Origin: Candidatus Latescibacterota bacterium
GTDB lineage: Bacteria > JAAXHH01
Direction of reading: 5' to 3'
NCBI GenBank assembly: GCA_022823465.1
Contig: JAJEHX010000005.1
Location: forward strand, 124,001-188,000
Length of the DNA: 64,000 nt
In this document: positions 7,854 through 16,491 of the stretch, in pieces
Layout: each line of letters begins with the position of its first letter
Position numbering within the stretch: the first letter of the stretch is position 1
Position numbers and translations under genes: made by a program
The notes under the pieces: generated by a model
What the model saw: only the letters and a program-made list of their open reading frames with translations
The model's database searches: none
What the model was told of the DNA's origin: nothing

Positions 7854-9305
7854 ATGCGAAACGCCATGGCCAGGATCCTGATCGGCACCTTTTTCCAGGA
7901 AACCAACGATTTTCACCCCAACGATACGGTGTACGAAGACTTCGGCATCTTGCACGGCGAAGCGATGCTGGAAGATCGAACGGGCGTAGTCGCAGGCGCA
8001 GTGGACATCCTGACCAGTCGTGAAGGCGTGGAAATCGTGCCTACCTACAGCGCCGCCATGGGAGCAGGAGGCACAATTACACAGGCCTGCTTCGAGCGGA
8101 CCACGTCGGAATTACTTCACGCCATCGACCGGCAAAAAACCGGGGCCGACGGCGTGTATCTGAATCTCCACGGCGCCATGGCATCGGAGCGCGATAAAGA
8201 CCCGGAAGGGTACGTCCTGCAGGAGGTGCGGCGGATCGTCGGGCCCGACGTGCCCGTGGTCGCCTCCTTCGACATGCACGGCACGATCACCCGGCGCATG
8301 CTGACCCACATGGACGGGTGCAGTATTCTGCATACCTATCCGCACATCGACTGGTACGAAACGGGTGCCCGGGCCGCCGGGGTGCTGCTGCGCATCCTGG
8401 ACGGCGCCCGTCCGGTGATCGGCACGGTGTACACGCCTACCATGGTCCGGGGCGACGAGCTTAAGACCGCCACGGGTGTGCACGGCACATTTATCCGCTA
8501 CCTGGAACGCCTGGAAGAGCGGGACGACGTGCTCGCCGGGGGCATCATGCTGGGCCACCCGCCGACGGACTGCCCGGAACAGGGTTCCCGCGTAGTCGTG
8601 ATCACGGACGGCGACCGGGACCTTGCGGCGCGGGAAGCGCTGCATATCGGCCAGAGCTTCTGGAACATGCGGTCCCACATGCAGTGCGTGCTGCACACGG
8701 TGGAAGAAGGTATCCGCATCGCTGAGAACGCCGGAGGAACGGTCGTGTTCGCCGACGCCGCGGACGCCACCAGTTCGGGCGCACCCGGTACCGGAAATAC
8801 CATCCTGAAGGGCTTCCTCGAGAGTGATTACCGGGGCAGCGTGCTGTTCCCCATTCGCGACGATCTCGCCGTCGAGCGCGCCATGGAGGCCGGGGTAGGC
8901 CAGACCATCAGCGTCCCCCTGGGCGGCACGCGGGACCCCCGCTTCACCCCCGTGGAGATCACTGCGACGGTCGAGGTGCTGGGCCGGCGGGACGATACAC
9001 CCATCGCGGTACTGAAATGCCGCAACATTACTATCTTCGCTGCGGCATCCGGCCCCCTGCTGTGCGACCGCTGGATGTACCCCGCCTTCGGCCAGGATCC
9101 GAAGGACTTCGATGTGGTCGTCAAGAAACTGCCTCACACGCCCGACGAATGGTACGACGACTGGGCGGAACGAACGATCACTATCGACTCTCCGGGGGCC
9201 GCGAGTCCCAACATCCCCACGCTCGGCCACCGGTTCGTGGCCCGCCCCATCTACCCGCTCGACCCCGATATGACCTTCACGCCCGAGGTGGAGGTGTACG
9301 AATAA
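7854..9305 (+). CDS. M81 family metallopeptidase-like protein (MlrC/DUF1485)
   Basis: 483-residue MlrC-family protein. Hallmarks are the opening ARILIGTFFQETNDF, LNLHGAMASE, the metal-site-like SFDMHGTITRRM, and HTYPHIDWYETG. The C-terminal MlrC half contains ADATSSGAPGTGN and PLGGTRDPR. Named after the microcystin-degradation protein MlrC, the family is widespread and mostly uncharacterised; it probably hydrolyses amide or peptide-like bonds with a bound metal. GGAG at 7848-7851 is very close to ATG 7854 and somewhat far from ATG 7866, so the start could be 7866. It follows the ThDP gene by 87 nt in the same direction. A second family member lies at 35870-37333. Confidence 0.85.
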   Translation: MRNAMARILIGTFFQETNDFHPNDTVYEDFGILHGEAMLEDRTGVVAGAVDILTSREGVEIVPTYSAAMGAGGTITQACFERTTSELLHAIDRQKTGADGVYLNLHGAMASERDKDPEGYVLQEVRRIVGPDVPVVASFDMHGTITRRMLTHMDGCSILHTYPHIDWYETGARAAGVLLRILDGARPVIGTVYTPTMVRGDELKTATGVHGTFIRYLERLEERDDVLAGGIMLGHPPTDCPEQGSRVVVITDGDRDLAAREALHIGQSFWNMRSHMQCVLHTVEEGIRIAENAGGTVVFADAADATSSGAPGTGNTILKGFLESDYRGSVLFPIRDDLAVERAMEAGVGQTISVPLGGTRDPRFTPVEITATVEVLGRRDDTPIAVLKCRNITIFAAASGPLLCDRWMYPAFGQDPKDFDVVVKKLPHTPDEWYDDWAERTITIDSPGAASPNIPTLGHRFVARPIYPLDPDMTFTPEVEVYE

Positions 9306-9372
9306 CGCCGCGCGACGGTCAAATGGCGCCACGGAGCTGCCCGTCCGCGGCGACCCCACCCGCGAGGAAGGC

Positions 9373-10305
9373 ATGAACCGGCACGTCACGAGCGGCCGCT
9401 GGGGCCTCGGACTGGTTCTGAGCCTGTTCACGATCTTCGTCTGGGGCGGCCTGCCTATCGTCCTGAAAATCATGCTGATCAGCCTGGACGCCTTTTCGAT
9501 GACGTGGTACCGGTTCGTCGTCGCGGCCGTGATCATGGCGGCGATCGTATACCACCAGGGCCACTTTCACCTGGTCCAGCAGTTGCGGGGCGGATACGGG
9601 CTTGTGTTTCTCGCGTCCGTGCTGGGGTTCAGCTGTGCGTATGTATTTTATCCCCAGAGCCTGCGGTACATTTCGCCCAGCGCCGCCCAGGTGGTCAACC
9701 AGATCTCTCTGCTGTTCCTGTTGTTGGGCGCCATGTTGGTCTTCCGGGAAAGAATGACCCTGATCCAGGTGCTGGGCCTCGGACTGCTGACAGGGGGCAT
9801 CGCGCTCTTCTTCAACGAAGATCTCTCCGAACTCCTGTCCGGGGACAGCGCCATGATTCCGGGCATCCTCTGGGTAACCGCCGCGGCGCTGGCGCTCTCC
9901 ACGTACACGCTCACCCAGAAGCAGTTGCTTCAGATCATGCCCACTTCCGTCATCCTGTTCCTGATCTATCTGGCCGGATCGATCCTGATCCTGCCCTTCG
10001 TACAATTCGATACACTACTCGCGCAGGACACCAGCCAGATGATCCTGCTGAATCTGTCGGCGGTGATCTCTCTGGTCGCCTTCGTCACGCTGGTGGAGTC
10101 GCTTAAACATCTCGAAGTGTTCCGGGTCAGCATGGTCCTCGCGGCCGTGCCCCTGGTTACTGTCGTCGACATGATGATCGCCGCGCCGCTCCTGCCCGGA
10201 CTGCTGCAACCGGAGCACCTCAACTTTATCAGCATATCGGGCGCTGTGCTCGTCGTCATCGGGTCCATACTCGGAAACCTGCGGCGGAGCGCGAAACAGG
10301 GATAG
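9373..10305 (+). CDS. EamA/DMT-family transporter
   Basis: 310-residue integral membrane protein with about ten hydrophobic helices in two homologous EamA halves. The first opens with FTIFVWGGLPIVLK and MTWYRFVVAAVI, the second begins near 160 (WVTAAALALSTYTL). EamA proteins of the drug/metabolite transporter superfamily usually export metabolites or amino acids. GAGGAAGG precedes the ATG. It is the only transporter in the plus-strand cluster and could export or import its product or substrate; that is context inference. Confidence 0.85.
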   Translation: MNRHVTSGRWGLGLVLSLFTIFVWGGLPIVLKIMLISLDAFSMTWYRFVVAAVIMAAIVYHQGHFHLVQQLRGGYGLVFLASVLGFSCAYVFYPQSLRYISPSAAQVVNQISLLFLLLGAMLVFRERMTLIQVLGLGLLTGGIALFFNEDLSELLSGDSAMIPGILWVTAAALALSTYTLTQKQLLQIMPTSVILFLIYLAGSILILPFVQFDTLLAQDTSQMILLNLSAVISLVAFVTLVESLKHLEVFRVSMVLAAVPLVTVVDMMIAAPLLPGLLQPEHLNFISISGAVLVVIGSILGNLRRSAKQG

Positions 10306-10373
10306 CCACCTGGTCGCGGTCCGGAAGCATGGGATCAGGATAAGTCATCTTCCAGCGGAAGGGAGCTATAGGG

Positions 10374-10883
10374 ATGAAGTCGCTCGTGGTCATGGGTTTG
10401 AGGACCCTCGCCCATCTGGACGCGAAGGAATCCATGTACGAACAGATCGATCGAGGTGACATCCAGGCGGCCGGTCGATTTCCGGGGGAAGACCTGGAAA
10501 CCATTTCAGCGGGGGGATTCGGCCTCGGCATCCTGTCCAGCCACAGCGTGGCACGGATCGAGCGCGTGATCGATCACCTGGGATGGTCACACCTGTTCCC
10601 CGCGGCGCATCTCATCTCTTCCGAGCCTCTGGACCGGAAAGATGCAGCGAACTGGGAGAGATGGCGTCGGGAGTATCAGGCACGCGGGTTTGCGCTGCAC
10701 ACGGTGATCGACATAGGCGAAGCGCTGGTGCGGAACCTCGTCGAATCGGGCAACTTCGATGAAGTGGACAAGTACTACGTGACAGAAGACAGCAGCGTTT
10801 TTATCAAGGGAGCGACCCGTATCACGGCCCTGGACCGGACCCGGGCCTATCGCCAGGCGTCCGGAGGAACGCGGGACCGCTGA
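10374..10883 (+). CDS. hypothetical protein, weak HAD-like signature
   Basis: 169-residue protein preceded by AAGGGAG (10359-10365). A central stretch, GFGLGILSSHSVARIERVIDHLG followed by SSEPLDRKD, looks like motif II and the following region of HAD phosphatases, but the N-terminal DxDxT nucleophile motif and a clear motif IV are missing. I therefore do not assign a function. It ends the plus-strand cluster and converges on the M20 gene. Its last codons and stop lie inside one copy of an approximately 30-nt duplicated sequence (10862-10891). Confidence 0.55.
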   Translation: MKSLVVMGLRTLAHLDAKESMYEQIDRGDIQAAGRFPGEDLETISAGGFGLGILSSHSVARIERVIDHLGWSHLFPAAHLISSEPLDRKDAANWERWRREYQARGFALHTVIDIGEALVRNLVESGNFDEVDKYYVTEDSSVFIKGATRITALDRTRAYRQASGGTRDR

Positions 10884-10960
10884 CAGGCGTCTCAGAGGCG
10901 GCGTGCCCGTGAATCGGTATCTTGGTATTCGGAGGAACGCGGGGCCGCTCACAGGCCGTC
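10862..10960. repeat. two 30-31 nt direct copies covering both convergent stop codons
   Basis: Copy 1 is 10862-10891 and copy 2 is 10930-10960; both start CGGAGGAACGCGGG and end ACAGGC-GTC with a few differences. Copy 1 contains the stop of the upstream plus-strand gene (10881-10883). Copy 2 ends in the stop of the minus-strand M20 gene (10959-10961). Confidence 0.8.
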
Positions 10961-12293
10961 ATTGGGCAGGCTGGACCGACGGTTGCGCCCGGGCGCCAAG
11001 AAACTCCAGTACCAGGTGGGTCATTGCGCGCATGCCCACTGTCACGGATTCACTGTCCGCCGTCATGGTGGGGGTATGCAGGCCGCCCGACGGCTGGCCG
11101 GGTTTCGTAACGCCCAGCCGGTAGAAGAACCCTGGAATCTCGTTGGAAAAATAGGCGAAGTCTTCGCCGCCCATGGTCGGCGGCAGTTCGAGCACCGAGT
11201 CGATGCCGGGGGCTTCGGCCAGGTACCCGGCCATTTCGCGGGACAGCGCGGGGTCGTTGATCACGGAAGGGGTGCCGCGGTCATAGTCCAATGCGAAGGC
11301 TCCGCCATAGGCTGCGGTTATGCCCTCCAGTATGACATTCATCCTCCGCTCCACCGTGTCCCTGACCTCGGGATTGTAGGTGCGCACCGTCCCCTCGAGA
11401 TGGACTTCCCGTGGGATGATGTTGAAGCGTTCCCCGCCGCGGACGATACCCACCGTGACCACGCTGGGTTCAAGGGGTGACAGCGTCCGGGACCGGATCG
11501 TCTGCAGGGCGAGGACGATCTCGGAAGCCATGACGACCGGATCGATGCCCTCTTCCGGCCGTGCGCCGTGGGCTTGCTTGCCACGGACTTTGATGATGAA
11601 ATGGTCCACCGCGGCCATGGCCGGCCCGATGGTATAGCCGACGGTACCTACCTCAAGGGAGGGCAGCGCGTGGAGACCGAAAATCGCCTCGGGCGCGGGG
11701 TTTTCGAGGACGTTTTCGCGCACCATCAGGTCCGCTCCGCCCTCTTCTCCCGGCGGCGGTCCTTCTTCCGCCGGCTGGAAGATGAACTTGACGGTGCCTG
11801 GCAACTCGGCCCGCATGTCGGCCAGAATAGAAGCAACACCCAGTTGTACGGCGGTGTGGACGTCATGGCCGCAGGCGTGCATGACACCCACTTCCTTGCC
11901 GAGATAGGTCGTCCGGACAGTCGACCTGAAGGGTAATACCGTCTCCTCAGTCACAGGCAGCGCGTCCATGTCCGCCCGTATCGCCACGACAGGACCGGGA
12001 CGGCCGCCCTTCAGCACGCCGACCACGCCCGTATGGGCGACGCCCGTCCGGATATCGATACCCAGCGCGGTGAGATGCTCCGCCACCAGCTCCGCCGTCT
12101 TGAACTCCCGGTTACCCAGTTCCGGGTTCTGGTGGATGTGCTCGCGCATGCGGATGGCTTCCGCCCCGTGCTTCTCCACGAGCGCTGCCACGTCATCCTG
12201 CTGGGCGGCCACGGTCCCTGTCACGTCGAGGATTCCCAGACTGAACACCGTGACCGAAATGGACTTCAGCGCCCACGTTATGCTGTTTTGCAT
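10959..12293 (-). CDS. M20 family amidohydrolase (carboxypeptidase/aminoacylase type), exported
   Basis: 444-residue M20D-type metalloamidase. After a signal-peptide-like N terminus (to about residue 30) come HIHQNPELGNREF, IRADMDALP, the metal-binding ACGHDVHT (C141, H143), an EEG motif, HGARPEEGIDP for dimer-site substrate contact, and MGGEDFAYFS near the C terminus. The family removes acyl groups or hydrolyses amide bonds of N-acyl amino acids such as hippurate. The start at 12293 is chosen because AGGAG lies 8-9 nt upstream and a signal peptide begins there. It follows the large unrecognised gene by 17 nt, so the two are probably co-transcribed. Confidence 0.88.
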   Translation of the reverse strand: MQNSITWALKSISVTVFSLGILDVTGTVAAQQDDVAALVEKHGAEAIRMREHIHQNPELGNREFKTAELVAEHLTALGIDIRTGVAHTGVVGVLKGGRPGPVVAIRADMDALPVTEETVLPFRSTVRTTYLGKEVGVMHACGHDVHTAVQLGVASILADMRAELPGTVKFIFQPAEEGPPPGEEGGADLMVRENVLENPAPEAIFGLHALPSLEVGTVGYTIGPAMAAVDHFIIKVRGKQAHGARPEEGIDPVVMASEIVLALQTIRSRTLSPLEPSVVTVGIVRGGERFNIIPREVHLEGTVRTYNPEVRDTVERRMNVILEGITAAYGGAFALDYDRGTPSVINDPALSREMAGYLAEAPGIDSVLELPPTMGGEDFAYFSNEIPGFFYRLGVTKPGQPSGGLHTPTMTADSESVTVGMRAMTHLVLEFLGARAQPSVQPAQ

Positions 12294-12310
12294 ACGATGC
12301 TCCTGCCTTT

Positions 12311-14074
12311 CTACCTTTCCCAGGGAAAAGCGAAGGACGGTCGATTGGCGTAGCGGTCCATGGCCACGCGCAGCCGGCTGCCGCAACCGGGTTCGAGCGT
12401 CACCGTGAAGCTGGCGCCGTTGACCGGGGTCGATCCGGTTTCGTCCTCCACTGCCAGGATCTGGTGTTCCCCGTAAGCGCCGCCCTGTACGGTCACGGTC
12501 CGGGGGGATACCTGGTTGGTATTGACCAGCGTGACCACGGCGCCGTCGTCATGGAGTTCCTCCACGAGGGCGGCCACGTCCTCGGGCATGCCGGGACGCA
12601 CGTTCGCGGGATCGAAGTAACGGAACCGGCAGTGCAGGGGATGTCCGAAGTGCTGCGTGGGCATGCCCCCGAGCATGAGCCGGATCAGGGCGTCCACCTC
12701 GGCGGGATTCGTACCGTTCATGTCGTCCGACAGGCGCGTGTCCGGCGTGGACCGGTCGTTTCGCAAGCGCTCCATCTTCGATCGAACGGAAGAGATGTCC
12801 TCCTGCAGCGCTGCGGCGGGATAGTCCGGGTTCTGCCCTTCCAGGTAAGCGATCCACCCTTCCATGGGCAGCCGTTCCAGGTCGCTGCGGTCCATGGACC
12901 AGTAGTAGACATGCTCCGCACCTACGGAGAAGGGTTCGGGCTGGTAGTCGTACCAGCCTTCGTCGCCGTGCATGCGGGGATAGAGCGTCTGGCCGTTCTC
13001 GACCTTGCTGTTCGCGTTGACGTTGTCGATGACGCCGCGCCAGGTATCTACGTATTTCTGATCGCCCGTCAACAGCAGTCCGTTGCCGAAACTCCAGTGG
13101 ACCCGGATCAGGAAGTAGGGCCGGTGCGCGATTTCGCCGGTCTGGGGCACGATGGTCGAGAATCCCCAACCGTACGCGCCGCCGTACCATCGCCCGCCGC
13201 ATTCCCCGCCGATGCTTCCGTCCAGCCCGATATTGGAGGGTATGATGCCGTTGTTCCTTTCGGTCCGCTCCACCCAGGCGTCCAGGTAGTCCTTCGTCCA
13301 CTCGCCGTAGGTCTCGTCTCCGTCGATCATGTAGGCGTTCAGCGTCATCGTGGTCACGCCCATGTTCAGCGGATGATCGCCGGCCACGTCGTTGTAATCC
13401 TTGAAATGGGCGACCATTTCCTCGTAGTTGCGTTCCCCGTGTCCCAGTCTGAAACGGCCCTCGACCTCGATGGAATCACCGGCCCAGTCGAGCCCCGTGG
13501 CCTTGCGCAGCATCGGTCCCCGGCTGCCGTTGAACATGCTCTTGATCACGCGGTGCTCGGGGATGTAGTTGTCCGCGATGGGATCTTCGCCCATGTAGAA
13601 ACCGCAGAAACGGCGCGTCCGGTCCACGAACTTCTTGTCCTTGGGATCGCACAGGCCCTCGAGAAAAAAGGCGGTGAAACCCTCCCCGTTGTGCATCCAG
13701 TCGAACATGGTCGGGAATTCCTTGAAATACATGCCGTCCCGGGCGAATTCGACCTCGGTGGTCTTCGCCTCCGTGTACTGCAGCAGGTGGCCGTCCCAGG
13801 CTTTCTTGTACAGGTCGTAAACGCGCTGCGAAGCGCCGATCGCGTAGAGCTCAGGCCAGTTCGCGAAGTTCTCCGCCGCGTCGTCCGGTCCGTCGTCGCC
13901 CCCCCAGCGGGGCACGCACAGCAGGTACCCGCGTTCGTCGAAGTATTGATCGTAAAACGCTTCCACGGCCTCTTCCTGCTGTTTGATCAGGGATAACTCC
14001 AGCAGGGCCCACGATGGAGGTGACATGGGTGTGTCGATTCGCACGGTACGCCCCCCGGTTGAGACGGCCGACAT
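12311..14074 (-). CDS. large conserved-looking protein, possible (alpha/alpha) barrel fold, unknown function
   Basis: 587 residues. No family is certain. The body (about 20-480) is rich in aromatic and helix-capping segments such as WDGHLLQYTEA, FDWMHNGEGFTAF, GGRWYGGAYGWGFS and VHWSFGNGLLLTGD, which resembles six-hairpin (alpha/alpha) toroid proteins acting on carbohydrates or terpenes. The C-terminal roughly 100 residues (VVTLVNTNQVSPRTVTVQGGAYGEH) look like a beta-sandwich. No signal peptide is evident. AAAGGA precedes the ATG. It probably forms an operon with the downstream exported M20 hydrolase. It could be a glycoside hydrolase- or lyase-like enzyme; I would not name it further. Confidence 0.65.
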   Translation of the reverse strand: MSAVSTGGRTVRIDTPMSPPSWALLELSLIKQQEEAVEAFYDQYFDERGYLLCVPRWGGDDGPDDAAENFANWPELYAIGASQRVYDLYKKAWDGHLLQYTEAKTTEVEFARDGMYFKEFPTMFDWMHNGEGFTAFFLEGLCDPKDKKFVDRTRRFCGFYMGEDPIADNYIPEHRVIKSMFNGSRGPMLRKATGLDWAGDSIEVEGRFRLGHGERNYEEMVAHFKDYNDVAGDHPLNMGVTTMTLNAYMIDGDETYGEWTKDYLDAWVERTERNNGIIPSNIGLDGSIGGECGGRWYGGAYGWGFSTIVPQTGEIAHRPYFLIRVHWSFGNGLLLTGDQKYVDTWRGVIDNVNANSKVENGQTLYPRMHGDEGWYDYQPEPFSVGAEHVYYWSMDRSDLERLPMEGWIAYLEGQNPDYPAAALQEDISSVRSKMERLRNDRSTPDTRLSDDMNGTNPAEVDALIRLMLGGMPTQHFGHPLHCRFRYFDPANVRPGMPEDVAALVEELHDDGAVVTLVNTNQVSPRTVTVQGGAYGEHQILAVEDETGSTPVNGASFTVTLEPGCGSRLRVAMDRYANRPSFAFPWER

Positions 14075-14151
14075 GGGACAAATCCTTTCTTTTTTACGTT
14101 GGGAATGGAGTAAGATAGAATATCAGCGGTAAGGTTCCTGCTGCTGTTTTA

Positions 14152-14964
14152 TTAAGAAGTCAGCCCGCGGCCGTGCCGTTTGCTGCGCTCGGCGCTTTCC
14201 CGAATGAAGGAGAGCAGGTATTTGATTTCATCGGTCTGTTCCACCTGCTCTTCCAGTGCTTCCACGGCCTGGGAAACATTGAGCGAAGACCGGTGGAGCA
14301 GGCGATAGGCCTGTTTGAGCGTACGGATGGCTTCGTCGGAGAACCCGCAGCGTTTGAGTCCGATGGTGTTGAGCGAAACGGGTTTCAACGGGTCGTGGCC
14401 ATACTTGACGAACGGACAGATGTCCTTGGTCACCATGCCGCCCCCGCTGATGAAGGCGTTACGGCCGATCCGAACGAACTGATGGACCGCGACGAGCCCG
14501 CCGGTTATAGCGAAATCCTCGATTTCCACGTGGCCGCCCAGTTGCGTGCCATTGGCGAGTATCACCCGGTTGCCGATCACGCAGTCGTGGGCGACGTGCA
14601 CGTAGGCCATGACCAGGGTATCGCTTCCGATCACCGTCTTTCCCAGGGCGCTGGTTCCGCGGTTCAGCGTGGTGAACTCCCGGATGGAAGTCCGGTCTCC
14701 GATCTCCAGGATGGACTGCTCGCCGATGAACTTTTTGTCCTGGGGGATCGATCCCACCACGGCGCCGTGATAGATCTGGCACTCTGCGCCGATTCGGGTA
14801 TGGGCGCCGATCAGCGCGCCGGATGCAATCTGGGTACCCGCCCCGATGGTCACGTTGGGTTCCACGATCGTATAGGGACCGATACTGCAGCCGGCCCCCA
14901 ACTCCGCGTCGGGATGCACGATGGCCGTGGGATGTACCTGGACTTCGGTTGTAATGTCCGTCAC
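14152..14964 (-). CDS. lpxA: acyl-ACP--UDP-N-acetylglucosamine O-acyltransferase LpxA
   Basis: First enzyme of lipid A synthesis: transfers a hydroxyacyl chain from ACP to UDP-GlcNAc. 270 residues, close to the usual 262. Left-handed beta-helix hexapeptide repeats fill about 10-190 (HPTAIVHPDAELGAG, IGPYTIVEPNVTIGAG). The catalytic region is YVHVAHDCVIGN with H126 the likely base. LKRCGFS and a C-terminal helical domain follow. The start is GTG at 14964, with AGGAG provided at the edge of a 9-bp repeat array. Last of the lipid A genes in the order skp, lpxD, lpxC/fabZ, lpxA, with 38 nt after the lpxC/fabZ stop. Confidence 0.95.
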   Translation of the reverse strand: MTDITTEVQVHPTAIVHPDAELGAGCSIGPYTIVEPNVTIGAGTQIASGALIGAHTRIGAECQIYHGAVVGSIPQDKKFIGEQSILEIGDRTSIREFTTLNRGTSALGKTVIGSDTLVMAYVHVAHDCVIGNRVILANGTQLGGHVEIEDFAITGGLVAVHQFVRIGRNAFISGGGMVTKDICPFVKYGHDPLKPVSLNTIGLKRCGFSDEAIRTLKQAYRLLHRSSLNVSQAVEALEEQVEQTDEIKYLLSFIRESAERSKRHGRGLTS

Positions 14965-14974
14965 TGTGGAGTCT

Positions 14975-15028
14975 CCTGGTCCGCCTGGTCCGCCTGGTCT
15001 GGCTAGTCTGTCTGGTCCGCCTGGTCCG
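14975..15028. repeat. six 9-bp tandem units spanning the lpxC/fabZ stop and lpxA ribosome-binding site
   Basis: On the plus strand the units read CCTGGTCCG, CCTGGTCCG, CCTGGTCTG, GCTAGTCTG, TCTGGTCCG, CCTGGTCCG. Unit 4 contains the TAG stop of lpxC/fabZ (complement of 15003-15005). The outermost unit overlaps the AGGAG (complement of 14973-14977) that serves lpxA. The coding part gives the protein tail DQADQTD. Confidence 0.9.
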
Positions 15029-16424
15029 TAACCATAGCCATGAGCGCGGCTTCGGCTACCAGTTCATTGTTCACGTAGGCCTTGCCCTCCATCTTGCAGG
15101 CATGCATACGCATTCGGATCATCTCAAGCTCAAAGCGTACCTGGTCCCCGGGTTTGACCAGTTTGCGAAACCGCGCCCGGTCGATTCCCATGAAATACGC
15201 CATTTTGCTCTTCGGGTTTTCGATCGTGTTGAGCAGCAGCAGGCCGCCCGCCTGCGCCATGGCTTCGACGATCAGGACACCCGGCATAACCGGATGACCG
15301 GGGAAGTGCCCCGCAAAAAAGGGTTCATTAATCGTCACATTCTTCAACGCGACCACGCGTTTCCCCGGCTCCATGTGGATCACCCTGTCGATGAGCAGAA
15401 AAGGATAGCGATGGGGGAGCAGACGAAGGATGTCTTCGATATCCAGGACCGTTTCCGGCACGGCCGCGGGCGGGGTTTCCATCTCGGTCGCAGGCTTCTT
15501 CTTCACACAGGCGCCGCGTATTCTGCGTACCAGCTCGACATTGGCGGAATGGGAAGACCGCGCCCCGAATACCTGTGCCCTGAGCGGCGCGCCGAGCAGA
15601 GCCAGGTCGCCGATCAGGTCTAGGGCCTTGTGCCGGCACGGCTCGTTGTCGAATCGCAGGGGCTGGGTACCAACGATTCCGTTCTCGCCGATCACCACTC
15701 TGTTCTCCACGCCGAACAGGTCCTTCAACTCGTCCAGCTCCTCCTCTGACAGGTCCATGTCGGCGATGACGACCGCGCTCTCCAGGCTGCCGCCCTTGAT
15801 GAGCCCCCTTTCACGCAGGGCCTTGACGTCACTCAGGAAGGTCCATGTCCGCGCGGGCGCGAACTCGGTGACGAATTCGTCTTCCAGCGAGTAGAGCACC
15901 GTGTGCTGGCTGGCGAGACTGGATTTCTGATAATCTACCATGTAAGTGAGATGGAAATCGTCGGAGGGCATGACGACGAGTTCCTTCAGCAGGCCGTTCT
16001 CCCGTTCCGAGTAAAGCACCGGGCCATCCAGTTCCAGGTATTCCCGGGGTGCGTCCTGTTCGACGATGCCGGCATCCAGCAATGCGTTTACGAAGGGAAT
16101 GGCGCTGCCGTCGCATATCGGCGGCTCCGCGCCGTCGAGTTCGATACGGAGGTTGTCCACGCCAACCCCTGCCACGGCGGCCAGGACGTGTTCGACGGTG
16201 TGTATCCGCACACCGTCGCGCGCCAGGTTCGTCCCCCTGGTAGTGTCTGCCACGTAATCGATATCGGCCGGGATTTCCATTCGGTCGGGATGGTCGACAC
16301 GAATAAACCGGATCCCGTCGTTGACGGTACCCGGCTTGAACGTCAGCGTCGTATGCCCTCCTGTATGCAGGCCGATCCCCTTCACGGACGCGGAGGATTT
16401 TATAGTACGCTGATTTTTAAGCAT
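15003..16424 (-). CDS. lpxC/fabZ: bifunctional UDP-3-O-acyl-GlcNAc deacetylase / 3-hydroxyacyl-ACP dehydratase (LpxC-FabZ fusion)
   Basis: 473 residues in two domains. LpxC (about 1-305) is the zinc deacetylase committing to lipid A: ligands H79 (HTVEH), H265 and D269 (RHKALDL), and catalytic H292 (SSHSANVE). FabZ (about 325-473) dehydrates 3-hydroxyacyl-ACP: HRYPFLLIDRV, catalytic H373 in GHFPGHP and E387 in VEAMAQ. Such fusions are common in Bacteroidetes/Chlorobi-type and related phyla and couple use of hydroxyacyl-ACP for lipid A and for fatty acids. All key residues are present. It lies between lpxD and lpxA; its stop falls in a 9-bp repeat array. Confidence 0.96.
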   Translation of the reverse strand: MLKNQRTIKSSASVKGIGLHTGGHTTLTFKPGTVNDGIRFIRVDHPDRMEIPADIDYVADTTRGTNLARDGVRIHTVEHVLAAVAGVGVDNLRIELDGAEPPICDGSAIPFVNALLDAGIVEQDAPREYLELDGPVLYSERENGLLKELVVMPSDDFHLTYMVDYQKSSLASQHTVLYSLEDEFVTEFAPARTWTFLSDVKALRERGLIKGGSLESAVVIADMDLSEEELDELKDLFGVENRVVIGENGIVGTQPLRFDNEPCRHKALDLIGDLALLGAPLRAQVFGARSSHSANVELVRRIRGACVKKKPATEMETPPAAVPETVLDIEDILRLLPHRYPFLLIDRVIHMEPGKRVVALKNVTINEPFFAGHFPGHPVMPGVLIVEAMAQAGGLLLLNTIENPKSKMAYFMGIDRARFRKLVKPGDQVRFELEMIRMRMHACKMEGKAYVNNELVAEAALMAMVTDQADQTD

Positions 16425-16491
16425 GTGTACGCCGCTTTCTACTCGCTGGTGGTTTCGAGGGTTTTTTTCCGGCTTTGAGCGTCTTCTCCCG

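Noticed and set aside
5535-7955. 806-codon minus-strand open frame opposite the PhyH/ThDP genes
   Set aside because: Same reason: low-complexity His/Gly/Arg-rich translation, opposite genes with clear motifs.
14975-15028. CRISPR-like array
   Set aside because: Units are 9 bp, directly adjacent, without spacers; likewise for the arrays at 43246 and 55245. No cas genes in the window.
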